Shown here: piece after piece, positions 6,608 to 11,752 of the stretch
Position numbering within the stretch: position 1 is the first letter of the stretch
How the letters are laid out: every line of letters begins with the position of its first letter
NCBI GenBank assembly: GCA_045119215.1
Contig: JBGVDD010000125.1
Span: forward strand, 1 to 11,752
DNA: 11,752 nucleotides
Reading direction: 5' to 3'
DNA from: RUG11237 sp045119215
Lineage (GTDB): Bacteria > Bacillota > Clostridia > Lachnospirales > Lachnospiraceae
Made by a program: the position numbers and the translations under genes
Notes under the pieces: model-generated
What the model was told of the DNA's origin: nothing
The model's input: the letters and a program-made list of their open reading frames with translations, nothing else
Databases searched by the model: none

Positions 6608-7129
6608 ATGGAGAGCAGGTTTTGCTTAAAACAACTGACGGAAAGTGAAGTGGACAGTATCATGGCATTTCAGAAAGAAATCATAGCAGGTCTGCCGGAC
6701 AAAACATTGCTTCGTAAGAATACAAGAGAAATGTTTCAACAGTGTGTCGGAAGGCCAAATTATACTCTGGGAGTATATGAGGGAGAGGTGTTGGCTGCCT
6801 TGGGGATTTTATTTGATGGCAGCGGTACAGAGGAGGACTTATCTGTTGGCCTTACAAAATTTCAGGTTAAAAATGCCATGAATCTGAAACTGATAGCAGT
6901 GCGTGAACCATACCGGGGAAATGGATTGCAAAGATTTCTTATGGGCAGACTGGAAGATGTGGCTGTGGATATGGGAAAAGAATATCTGTGCGCCACGGTC
7001 TCAAAAGATAACGTACATAGCTTTCAGAATCTGGAGGCTATGGGGTATGTGGTGGACCACGAGGCAGAAAAATATGGTGGGGTCACAAGATGTGTGGTGG
7101 TCAAGAGGATTGGGGAAGGTAGAGTGTAA
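6608..7129 (+). CDS. GNAT-family N-acetyltransferase
   Basis: A 173-residue protein with the acetyl-CoA-binding motif of the GNAT superfamily: NLKLIAVREPYRGNGLQRFL from residue 92, with R103-G-N-G106 forming the pyrophosphate-binding loop. A later strand and helix (YLCATVSKDNVHSFQNLEAMGY) match the usual motif B, in which the Asn/Ser of VSKDN and the FQNLEAMGY helix are typical. Such enzymes transfer an acetyl group to an amine on a small molecule, peptide or protein; the substrate cannot be told from sequence. The start is supported by AAAGGGGG just upstream of the ATG at 6608. It is probably independent of the broken ATPase gene before it. The membrane-protein gene at 7201 follows after 71 bases without a terminator, so the two may be co-transcribed. 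Confidence 0.85.
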   Translation: MESRFCLKQLTESEVDSIMAFQKEIIAGLPDKTLLRKNTREMFQQCVGRPNYTLGVYEGEVLAALGILFDGSGTEEDLSVGLTKFQVKNAMNLKLIAVREPYRGNGLQRFLMGRLEDVAVDMGKEYLCATVSKDNVHSFQNLEAMGYVVDHEAEKYGGVTRCVVVKRIGEGRV

Positions 7130-7200
7130 ATATATCAGGATAGAACTCCAAGAATCGGATGAACTGGACAACAAGACAACATGATAAGAAGGAGAAAAAA

Positions 7201-7719
7201 ATGAATCGAATTGAGAAATACTACCGGTTGATGCTTCCTATAGTGGGAGTGCTTTGTATGATTTTTCCGGAAAAAGTAGCCCAATGGCTCCCTACCATAT
7301 TAGGTAGCATCATGGTAATTACCAGCATTACGGACACTGTTTTTGTTATCAGAGAAAAGCGTTATCTTGTTACATATAAACACAAAGCATCCTCTTTGAT
7401 ATTATTTATCATGGGAATCTGCTTTTTGTTAGGGCAGGAGAGCACGGTGACCTTAATGGGTGTTACCTGGGGACTGATGGGCTTGCAGGAAGTAAATGAA
7501 GAAATTGAAGAGATTCTTATAAAAAGGAACCAGAAGGAGAAGTGGAGAGTTGGGGCAGTGGTTACCGGATTTAAGCTTCTTTTGTCCTTAGCCTTGCTTT
7601 TTGAACCCCTTGAAAAATTCAACTTTCATATTTTTTTGCTGGGGATGGAGATATTAGCAGTAACAGTAAGGGAAAAAAATATTGTAGAATATGTAAAGGA
7701 ATTTAAAGACAAGATGTAG
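7201..7719 (+). CDS. Small multi-spanning membrane protein, DUF308/HdeD-like
   Basis: A 172-residue integral membrane protein. Hydrophobic segments lie at about 9-22, 28-50, 62-77, 81-96, 116-134 and 139-155, with short charged loops (REKR at 51-54, KRNQKEK at 108-114). The pattern of short paired helices resembles the DUF308/HdeD group of acid-stress or uncharacterised membrane proteins, but I see no diagnostic residue and the match is by general character only. The start at 7201 is preferred because AAGGAG (7189-7194) lies six bases before it; an in-frame ATG at 7159 has no such site. A strong terminator follows at 7803. Function unknown. Confidence 0.75.
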   Translation: MNRIEKYYRLMLPIVGVLCMIFPEKVAQWLPTILGSIMVITSITDTVFVIREKRYLVTYKHKASSLILFIMGICFLLGQESTVTLMGVTWGLMGLQEVNEEIEEILIKRNQKEKWRVGAVVTGFKLLLSLALLFEPLEKFNFHIFLLGMEILAVTVREKNIVEYVKEFKDKM

Positions 7720-7789
7720 GACTGGGTGAAAGGAAAGGATATCACCAAGAAAAAGATAGCAATTGTGAAATTTTAATCATGTTATTTTG

Positions 7790-7818
7790 TTGTAAATAAA
7801 GAAAGAATCCGATATACT
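7790..7818 (+). promoter_or_regulatory. Candidate promoter of the 282-residue protein gene, overlapping a terminator
   Basis: TTGTAA (7790-7795), a 17-base spacer and TATACT (7813-7818). The -10 box lies in the left arm of the terminator at 7803-7844, so transcripts would start near the hairpin loop and escape termination, while transcripts from upstream genes would stop. Confidence 0.45.
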
Positions 7819-7844
7819 AAGAAACGTATGTCGGATTCTTTTTT
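7803..7844 (+). terminator. Strong intrinsic terminator
   Basis: A 15-bp stem (7803-7817 with 7826-7840, one T-G pair), an 8-base loop and a run of six T (7839-7844). It ends the GNAT/membrane-protein unit. Confidence 0.88.
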
Positions 7845-7864
7845 AGAAAGGAATGGAGAATAAA

Positions 7865-8713
7865 ATGTCAGAAAGAAAAAAAGACCCAATGCTTGTGAAT
7901 TTTGAGGATATTACAGAAGAGAATCCCTGGGAAAAGTGTTTGGAAGAGTTGAAGAAAAACTATACAGTTTCCATTAGAGAGGCCTGTAAGATATTGATGT
8001 GCGACAGGTCATGGATACAAAGATATGTCCGTCCTAATGTGCATTATATTTATTTGTCCAGAGGGTTTGGAAAGAATAAGATAAATTATGTACAGATGGC
8101 GTCAAAACATGTTGAACGGGATTTGCAGGAATCCAATTGGTTAAATACAAAGGAGTTTGAGCAGCTGATTCGGGGGAATCTTTATCATTGTACACGACAG
8201 ACCATTGCGGTACCTATTGAGGCCTTGTTAAAAAGGGATCAAATAGAATTATTTCAGTCCTGCTACCGGGAACTGGAAAGAAATATTGAAAAATATTTTC
8301 AAGAGGAAAACTATGAGGCTGTGTCACATCAGAGAAAACAAAAAGAACAGCTGATTTGCAGATTTTTAAGCTTGACTGGTCTGCTAATTTATGATAACCG
8401 GGCATTAAAAAATAAAAGAACATTAACCGAAGCAGTTCCATGTCAGATACCAGAGTTTGATTTTTCTGAATTGATTGCAGCTCATGATATGAAAAGCTAT
8501 GGGGATACGGATGAAGAAATATATCGGCGGTTGTTTGAAATGGGATGTTATAGAATGGAACTGATTTTAAAAGATAAAAATGGACATAAATCCAAGAAGG
8601 TATATTATCTGAAACAGAAAGAGACATTTCCTAAGTGGGAGAAAAGTGTGGGTACTGTTCTGATTGGATACAGCGATTATTTAAAACACAGGGATTTGTT
8701 TGAGAAGAAATAA
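7865..8713 (+). CDS. Uncharacterised protein with a possible N-terminal helix-turn-helix
   Basis: A 282-residue soluble, charged protein that I do not recognise. Residues 34-56 (TVSIREACKILMCDRSWIQRYV) resemble the helix-turn-helix of excisionase/MerR-type DNA-binding proteins, in which a conserved EA-x-x-L is followed by a turn and a second helix. The middle part (about 95-190) is predicted-helical and rich in Glu, Lys and Gln; the C-terminal part contains YYLKQKETFPKWEKSVG. The start at 7865 has GGAG (7855-7858) six bases upstream; the alternative ATG at 7853 sits directly on its purine tract and is less likely. It has its own promoter candidate and was originally followed by the terminator at 8867. 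A regulatory or replication/partition-type role is only inferred from the motif. Confidence 0.72.
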   Translation: MSERKKDPMLVNFEDITEENPWEKCLEELKKNYTVSIREACKILMCDRSWIQRYVRPNVHYIYLSRGFGKNKINYVQMASKHVERDLQESNWLNTKEFEQLIRGNLYHCTRQTIAVPIEALLKRDQIELFQSCYRELERNIEKYFQEENYEAVSHQRKQKEQLICRFLSLTGLLIYDNRALKNKRTLTEAVPCQIPEFDFSELIAAHDMKSYGDTDEEIYRRLFEMGCYRMELILKDKNGHKSKKVYYLKQKETFPKWEKSVGTVLIGYSDYLKHRDLFEKK

Positions 8714-8730
8714 GCTTAAGGGTGAGAATC

Positions 8731-8864
8731 GTAATAGTTCAGGCAGGACTGCGCATTTACTGCGCTGACCGTGCAAAAATGTGCATTTAACAAAAATCGG
8801 GCAATTTTGCATGCGTAAGCATTGCCCGATTTCGTAACAGTTTAGCCTATGGCTGAACTGTTAC
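8731..8864. mobile_element. 134-bp MITE-like element, copy 2, inserted in a terminator arm
   Basis: Second copy of the element at 6080-6213, same length and orientation, with six substitutions, all within the first 54 positions; positions 55-134 are identical. The left end is GTAATAGTTCAG and the right end CTGAACTGTTAC. It is flanked by a perfect 8-bp target duplication, TGAGAATC at 8723-8730 and 8865-8872. The right duplication is also part of the left arm of the terminator at 8867-8891, so the element landed in a terminator hairpin. The terminal 14-bp hairpin is at 8834-8864. Confidence 0.92.
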
Positions 8865-8866
8865 TG

Positions 8867-8891
8867 AGAATCCAAAAAAAGGATTCTTTTT
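8867..8891 (+). terminator. Intrinsic terminator, left arm duplicated by the MITE insertion
   Basis: Stem AGAATCC/GGATTCT (8867-8873 with 8881-8887), loop of seven A, then TTTTT. It presumably served the 282-residue protein gene; the element now lies between gene and terminator, but the target duplication has kept the hairpin intact. Confidence 0.75.
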
Positions 8892-8893
8892 CC

Positions 8894-8922
8894 TTGACGT
8901 TTACCATATGTTATGATACTTT
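8894..8922 (+). promoter_or_regulatory. Candidate promoter of the 81-residue protein gene, with flanking inverted repeat
   Basis: TTGACG (8894-8899), 17 bases, then TACTTT (8917-8922) preceded by TG at 8914-8915 as in an extended -10. The -10 region is enclosed by TTTACC (8900-8905) and GGTAAA (8932-8937), and by the nested pair GTTAT/ATAAC; either could be an operator. Confidence 0.45.
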
Positions 8923-8954
8923 ATAACAAACGGTAAAGGGAAGGGAGAAATCAC

Positions 8955-9200
8955 ATGTACAAAGTCGTATTGTCAGATGAAATTATTGCAGAATTTGCAG
9001 ATTTGGAAGATGCCAGACATTTTTTAGAAGAAAAAAGAGTAAACTTGACCAATGCTAAATTTGATCGGGAGTTTGAAATCTATGTAAAAGAACATCATAT
9101 TGATTCTGACTCTTCCAAGATGGATGAAATTATGTTACATTTTTATGAGATGACAGGGAAGAGGATTCAGGGACAGTGCAGGATGGAGCATAATACATAG
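8955..9200 (+). CDS. Small acidic protein of unknown function, 81 residues
   Basis: A short cytoplasmic protein rich in Glu and Asp, without a signal peptide or membrane segment. It reads as an N-terminal strand-helix (MYKVVLSDEIIAEFADLEDARHFLEEKR split over residues 1-28) and later helices (MDEIMLHFYEMTGKR). I do not recognise the family. Support for it being real: a strong ribosome binding site GGGAGAAA before the ATG, its own promoter candidate with inverted repeats, and a normal amino acid composition. It stands alone between a terminator and the promoter of the amidohydrolase gene. Confidence 0.6.
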   Translation: MYKVVLSDEIIAEFADLEDARHFLEEKRVNLTNAKFDREFEIYVKEHHIDSDSSKMDEIMLHFYEMTGKRIQGQCRMEHNT

Positions 9201-9216
9201 GTAAGCGAAAACTAGC

Positions 9217-9235
9217 TTGCATGCGTATGCATTGC
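9217..9235. repeat. Possible remnant of the middle hairpin of the 134-bp element
   Basis: The 19 bases TTGCATGCGTATGCATTGC match the inner hairpin of the two 134-bp elements (6156-6174 and 8807-8825) at 18 of 19 positions. The flanks do not continue the match and no target duplication is visible. It sits 16 bases after the stop codon of the 81-residue gene and can form a small hairpin with AGC/GCT at its base. Confidence 0.4.
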
Positions 9236-9248
9236 TCTCCCCAAATTA

Positions 9249-9277
9249 TTGATTATTTTGTCTTTTTAGGATATACT
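9249..9277 (+). promoter_or_regulatory. Likely sigma-A promoter of the amidohydrolase gene
   Basis: TTGATT (9249-9254), 17-base spacer, TATACT (9272-9277). This leaves a leader of roughly 90 bases before the ATG at 9374. Confidence 0.6.
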
Positions 9278-9298
9278 GATAACATTATTGGTCAGAAG

Positions 9299-9316
9299 GT
9301 GTAACCATGGTTATAC
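9299..9316. promoter_or_regulatory. Palindrome in the amidohydrolase leader, possible operator
   Basis: TAACCATGGTTA (9302-9313) is a perfect 12-bp palindrome. It extends to 18 bp (9299-9316) with one G-T mismatch. It lies about 20 bases downstream of the expected transcription start, where a repressor would block elongation or initiation. Confidence 0.35.
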
Positions 9317-9373
9317 AAAGAACGGACTATTTGAATAAGTTGATTGGACAGAAAGATAAGGGAGGAAAACAAA

Positions 9374-10189
9374 ATGAGGATAGATACACATGTTCATATC
9401 GGCGGAGAGGCTGTGGGTTTTCATATGAATGAAGCTATGGTGTTAGAGGCTATGGAGAAATATAAAATTGATTTTTCCATTGTATCCAACGGGGATGCAG
9501 GAGAGATGGACCATCAGCAGAATTTGCTGCCAGAGAAAATGCAGGTAAGTCAGGAGGAGGCATTGGCACGTTGTCTTGCCTTTGCCAGAAAATATCCAGA
9601 TAAAATCGGGGCAGCACCCTGGGTAAAACCATATACACAGGGGCTTACCAGGGAACTTGCAGAAATGATGAAAAAGAATCGAAATTTTATCTATGCCATC
9701 AAGCTTCATCCCTTTCATTCCAATGTGGCCCCAACAGACGAGAGGATGCTGCCATACATTGAATTGGCTGAAGAATTAAATCTTCCGGTGGTGTCTCATA
9801 CAGGGGGATGTCAGGCAGCATCATCAAAATATATGTATGAAGCAGCGAAAATATTTCCAAAGGTAAATTTTGTCATGGTGCATATGGATTTGGGTACAGA
9901 CAATAAGGAAGCTGTAAAGTACCTGGGAAAGTTAGATAATCTGTACGGTGATACCACATGGGTTCCCATGAAGACCACATTGGAGGTAGTGAAAAGATAC
10001 GGAAGCAATAAGATGTTGTTTGGAAGCGATATGCCAATTGATGGAGTAGACACGTATCTATGCAATCCCAAGGGAGAAAGTTCTATGTATCAGGATTATT
10101 TTTATGAATTACCGAAGCTGATTTGCAAGGAAGATTACGAGAATATCATGTACAAAAATGCCTTAAAATTATTTCATATAGAACAGTAA
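9374..10189 (+). CDS. Amidohydrolase-family metal-dependent hydrolase (TIM barrel, amidohydrolase 2 type)
   Basis: A 271-residue enzyme of the amidohydrolase superfamily (amidohydrolase_2, a group that includes decarboxylases and lactonases). It shows the metal-binding H6-V-H8 motif right at the N-terminus (MRIDTHVHIGG), K110-L-H112-P, H142 in SHTGG, H170 in MVHMD and the final Asp219 in FGSDMP. These are the ligand positions expected on the barrel strands. Length is typical. The true substrate cannot be read from sequence. The start is the ATG at 9374, preceded by GGGAGG (9360-9365); an upstream in-frame TTG at 9344 has no comparable site. It is a single-gene unit with its own promoter; no clear terminator follows directly. 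Confidence 0.85.
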   Translation: MRIDTHVHIGGEAVGFHMNEAMVLEAMEKYKIDFSIVSNGDAGEMDHQQNLLPEKMQVSQEEALARCLAFARKYPDKIGAAPWVKPYTQGLTRELAEMMKKNRNFIYAIKLHPFHSNVAPTDERMLPYIELAEELNLPVVSHTGGCQAASSKYMYEAAKIFPKVNFVMVHMDLGTDNKEAVKYLGKLDNLYGDTTWVPMKTTLEVVKRYGSNKMLFGSDMPIDGVDTYLCNPKGESSMYQDYFYELPKLICKEDYENIMYKNALKLFHIEQ

Positions 10190-10253
10190 TACTGCCAAAA
10201 GAGACAGAATGTAACTGTTTTGTGGTTCTGGATTGTTTGGAATAAAGATTGTG

Positions 10254-10329
10254 GTTACTGTCCACACAGGCACCCTGTGCGCAGTAACGATTTCAGCCCA
10301 TTAAAAATGCATCTACGATGCATGGGGCT
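10254..10329. repeat. Two-hairpin structured element before the small lipoprotein gene
   Basis: First hairpin: GTTACTG (10254-10260) with CAGTAAC (10282-10288), and inside it CACAGG (10265-10270) with CCTGTG (10274-10279) around a CAC loop. Second hairpin: AGCCC (10295-10299) with GGGCT (10325-10329), and ATGCAT (10307-10312) with ATGCAT (10318-10323) around CTACG. The 3' arm of the second hairpin touches the ribosome binding site GGAGG at 10330. It could be a structured mRNA leader or an interspersed palindromic repeat; no target duplication is visible and I recognise no riboswitch class. Confidence 0.55.
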
Positions 10330-10341
10330 GGAGGAATTTAG

Positions 10342-10521
10342 ATGAAGTGTATAAAGATACTGGTCATTGCGTTGTTAGGTATTAGTATATTAGGATGTAG
10401 TATGAGAGAAAATCAGGGTGATATAGACGAAAACAGTATAATTTGGGAGGCAGATTTGACCCATGACGGGGAAAAAGAAAGAAAATACAAAATGCATATG
10501 ATTACAGAAATATTACAATAA
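10342..10521 (+). CDS. Very short lipoprotein, probably a truncated remnant
   Basis: A 59-residue reading frame with a good ribosome binding site (GGAGG at 10330-10334, seven bases before the ATG). The N-terminus is a lipoprotein signal peptide: basic MKCIK, a hydrophobic core, and a lipobox ILGC with the lipidated Cys at residue 19. The mature part carries WEADLTHDGEKER, a calcium-binding-like DxTxDGxxE pattern seen near the start of longer Lachnospiraceae lipoproteins. It then ends soon after in low-complexity sequence, which suggests that a larger gene has lost most of its 3' part. It might alternatively be a genuine small lipoprotein. Confidence 0.5.
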   Translation: MKCIKILVIALLGISILGCSMRENQGDIDENSIIWEADLTHDGEKERKYKMHMITEILQ

Positions 10522-10552
10522 TATAAAAAAGTGTGAAGTTTAGCCCAAATGG

Positions 10553-10581
10553 TAGAAACTACCTCATAAAAATGGTACAAT
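10553..10581 (+). promoter_or_regulatory. Candidate extended -10 promoter in a gene-free stretch
   Basis: TAGAAA (10553-10558), 17 bases, TACAAT (10576-10581) with TG at 10573-10574. No convincing coding frame follows before the terminator at 10686, so it could drive a short RNA of about 140 bases. Confidence 0.4.
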
Positions 10582-10685
10582 AGTACAGATGAATCAGGGG
10601 ATTGCAATTCGTATGGGGAACAGCATAGTTTTAATTTAATAGGTAAACTCTAGATTTTGAGTTTTCTTATATATAACTTATATAT

Positions 10686-10730
10686 AAAAGGATAGGCAGT
10701 CCATCGTAAGGGTGATTGTCTATCCTTTTT
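10686..10730 (+). terminator. Intrinsic terminator, possibly bidirectional
   Basis: A 13-bp stem (10686-10698 with 10717-10729, one G-T pair), an 18-base loop and T-run 10726-10730. The A-rich left arm would give a T-run on the other strand as well. A weak promoter-like TTGAGT (10657-10662), 18 bases, TATATA (10681-10686) abuts it. Confidence 0.75.
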
Positions 10731-10811
10731 GCGTAAAACGAGAGAGAGTTTTCGATGTGCTGATATTTCAACAATGCTTCTGAGTCAAAAAAACTAAAGG
10801 AGGAAAGGAAC

Positions 10812-11752
10812 ATGAAAGGAACATTAAGGAAAATGGCATCCGTAATTTTAATTATGGCCATGGTGATTACCAGTGTAAGCCTGGATGGTTTACAGGTAAG
10901 TGCAGCCACAAAGAAGCCAACGAACATTACTTTGAATGCCAAAAGCAAAACATTGACGGTAGGAAAGAGCTTTCAATTGAAAGTAAAGAGTGTAAAGCCT
11001 ACCAAGGCCAGTAAGGCAGTAACTTACAAAAGTAGCAACAAGAAAGTGGCTACTGTAAGTAGCAAAGGAAAAATTGTTGCTAAGAAGGCTGGAAAAACCA
11101 CAATTACAGTGACCAGCAAGAGTAACAAAAAAGTTAAGGCTACTTGCAAAATTACAGTAAAGAAAAAGGTAACACCAACGAAAAAGCCGACAGCCACGGT
11201 AGTACCAACAGCGACCCCAGAGCCGACAGCCACGGTAGCACCAACAGCAACCCCGGAGCCGACAGCCACGATAGCACCAACAGCGACCCCAAAACCAACC
11301 ATGGCACCAGGGGATAGTTATGGAGAATTAAATAGTCCCATAGTAGATGAAGAAGGAAACGTAACCTACTCTTGTATTTACTTTGGAAACTATCCACAGT
11401 CGGATATTACAGGAGAGACAAAGGAACCAATTAAGTGGAGAGTATTGTACATCAAAGGAGATGATGCCTTCCTGGTAGCTGACCAGAATCTGGACGTAAT
11501 GCAATACAATAAAACTTATAAAAAAGTTACCTGGGAGACCTGTACCATGAGAAGCTGGCTCAATGGTTACGGAAGTAGTTCCAATGGAGAGGGAATTGAC
11601 TATAGCAGTGACAATTTCATAGACAGGGCTTTTAATGATACAGAACAGGCTGCAATTCTTACAACCAATGTGGTGAATGATGATAATCCGGAATATGGAA
11701 CAGAGGGTGGAAATAATACCCAGGATAAGATATTCCTGTTATCCATAGATGA
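10812..11752 (+). CDS. Secreted protein: Ig-like (Big_2) domain, Pro-Thr linker, DUF6273-like domain; runs off the window
   Basis: The first 313 codons of a secreted or surface protein, with a strong ribosome binding site (AAAGGAGGAAAGG) before the ATG. Residues 1-31 are a signal peptide with a likely cleavage near VSAA. Residues about 37-117 form a bacterial Ig-like (Big_2) domain: TLTVGKSFQLKV, YKSSNKKVATVSSKGKIVA and AGKTTITVTSK. Residues about 118-167 are a Pro-Thr-rich linker containing three 12-residue repeats. From about 185 onward comes a DUF6273-type domain: IYFGNYPQSD, PIKWRVL, FLVADQNLD, WETCTMRSWLNG, and TQDKIFLLSID at the window edge. Ig-like domains of this kind often mediate adhesion or spacing at the cell surface; DUF6273 has no assigned activity. 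Any anchor would lie downstream. Confidence 0.88.
   Translation, partial: MKGTLRKMASVILIMAMVITSVSLDGLQVSAATKKPTNITLNAKSKTLTVGKSFQLKVKSVKPTKASKAVTYKSSNKKVATVSSKGKIVAKKAGKTTITVTSKSNKKVKATCKITVKKKVTPTKKPTATVVPTATPEPTATVAPTATPEPTATIAPTATPKPTMAPGDSYGELNSPIVDEEGNVTYSCIYFGNYPQSDITGETKEPIKWRVLYIKGDDAFLVADQNLDVMQYNKTYKKVTWETCTMRSWLNGYGSSSNGEGIDYSSDNFIDRAFNDTEQAAILTTNVVNDDNPEYGTEGGNNTQDKIFLLSID
11187..11294 (+). repeat. Three 36-bp in-frame tandem repeats in the linker
   Basis: Copies at 11187-11222, 11223-11258 and 11259-11294 encode PTATVVPTATPE, PTATVAPTATPE and PTATIAPTATPK (residues 126-161). The DNA copies differ at only a few bases, so the copy number may vary between strains. The Pro/Thr content fits an extended, possibly glycosylated, spacer. 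Confidence 0.9.

Noticed and set aside
9307..9432. Short upstream reading frame in the amidohydrolase leader starting in the palindrome
   Set aside because: No ribosome binding site, and it runs out of frame into the amidohydrolase gene with unlikely composition.
10254..10329. Another copy of the GTAA-ended MITE family
   Set aside because: The termini run in the opposite sense (GTTAC to GTAAC for the first hairpin), there is no 8-bp flanking duplication, and the interior does not match the 134-bp element.
11024..11302. Minus-strand frame with Val-Ala-Val-Gly repeats
   Set aside because: It is the antisense of the Pro-Thr repeat linker and Ig-like domain of the secreted protein.

Overview
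The window reads as chromosomal DNA of an anaerobic, AT-rich Firmicute, most likely a Lachnospiraceae-type Clostridium relative. The reasons are strong purine-rich ribosome binding sites, the rimO-pgsA-cinA gene order, a family of AAA-ATPase/nuclease proteins typical of that group, and a secreted protein combining an Ig-like domain, a Pro-Thr linker and a DUF6273-like domain. No rRNA, tRNA, CRISPR array or complete transposase gene was seen.

Layout. Positions 2-4309 are a co-directional core block: the end of rimO, then pgsA, cinA, ilvB and ilvN. Positions 4307-4839 hold no convincing gene, but contain a GC-rich 20-bp tandem repeat starting on the ilvN stop codon, a small minus-strand ORF that may be a remnant, and a promoter. 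Positions 4840-6556 are an AAA-ATPase/PD-(D/E)XK nuclease gene cut in two by a 134-bp insertion. Then come a GNAT acetyltransferase, a small membrane protein, an uncharacterised protein with a possible helix-turn-helix, an 81-residue unknown, a metal-dependent amidohydrolase, a very short lipoprotein, and the first 313 codons of a secreted protein that runs off the end. All supported genes except the doubtful remnant are on the plus strand.

The main discovery is a family of small non-coding mobile elements (MITE-like). Two 134-bp copies (6080-6213 and 8731-8864) differ at six positions, all in the first 54 nt. A shorter, diverged 60-bp relative lies at 2095-2154. Each has GTAA/TTAC-type inverted termini, a self-complementary right end and an 8-bp target duplication: TGGAAAAT/TGGAAAGT, TGAGAATC/TGAGAATC and GGATAAAA/GGATAAAA. 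Removing the 6080-6213 copy plus one duplication rejoins the ATPase and nuclease halves exactly in frame as a 524-residue protein. The 8-bp duplication and GTAA ends match what is known of the IS66 family, so a transposase of that family elsewhere in the genome is the likely mobiliser (inference).

Functional picture: RimO modifies ribosomal protein S12, PgsA makes phosphatidylglycerol phosphate, CinA is a nucleotide-salvage or damage-related enzyme, and IlvB/IlvN form acetohydroxyacid synthase for branched-chain amino acids. The region after ilvN is accessory in character, with remnants, repeats and single-gene units that have their own promoters and terminators.
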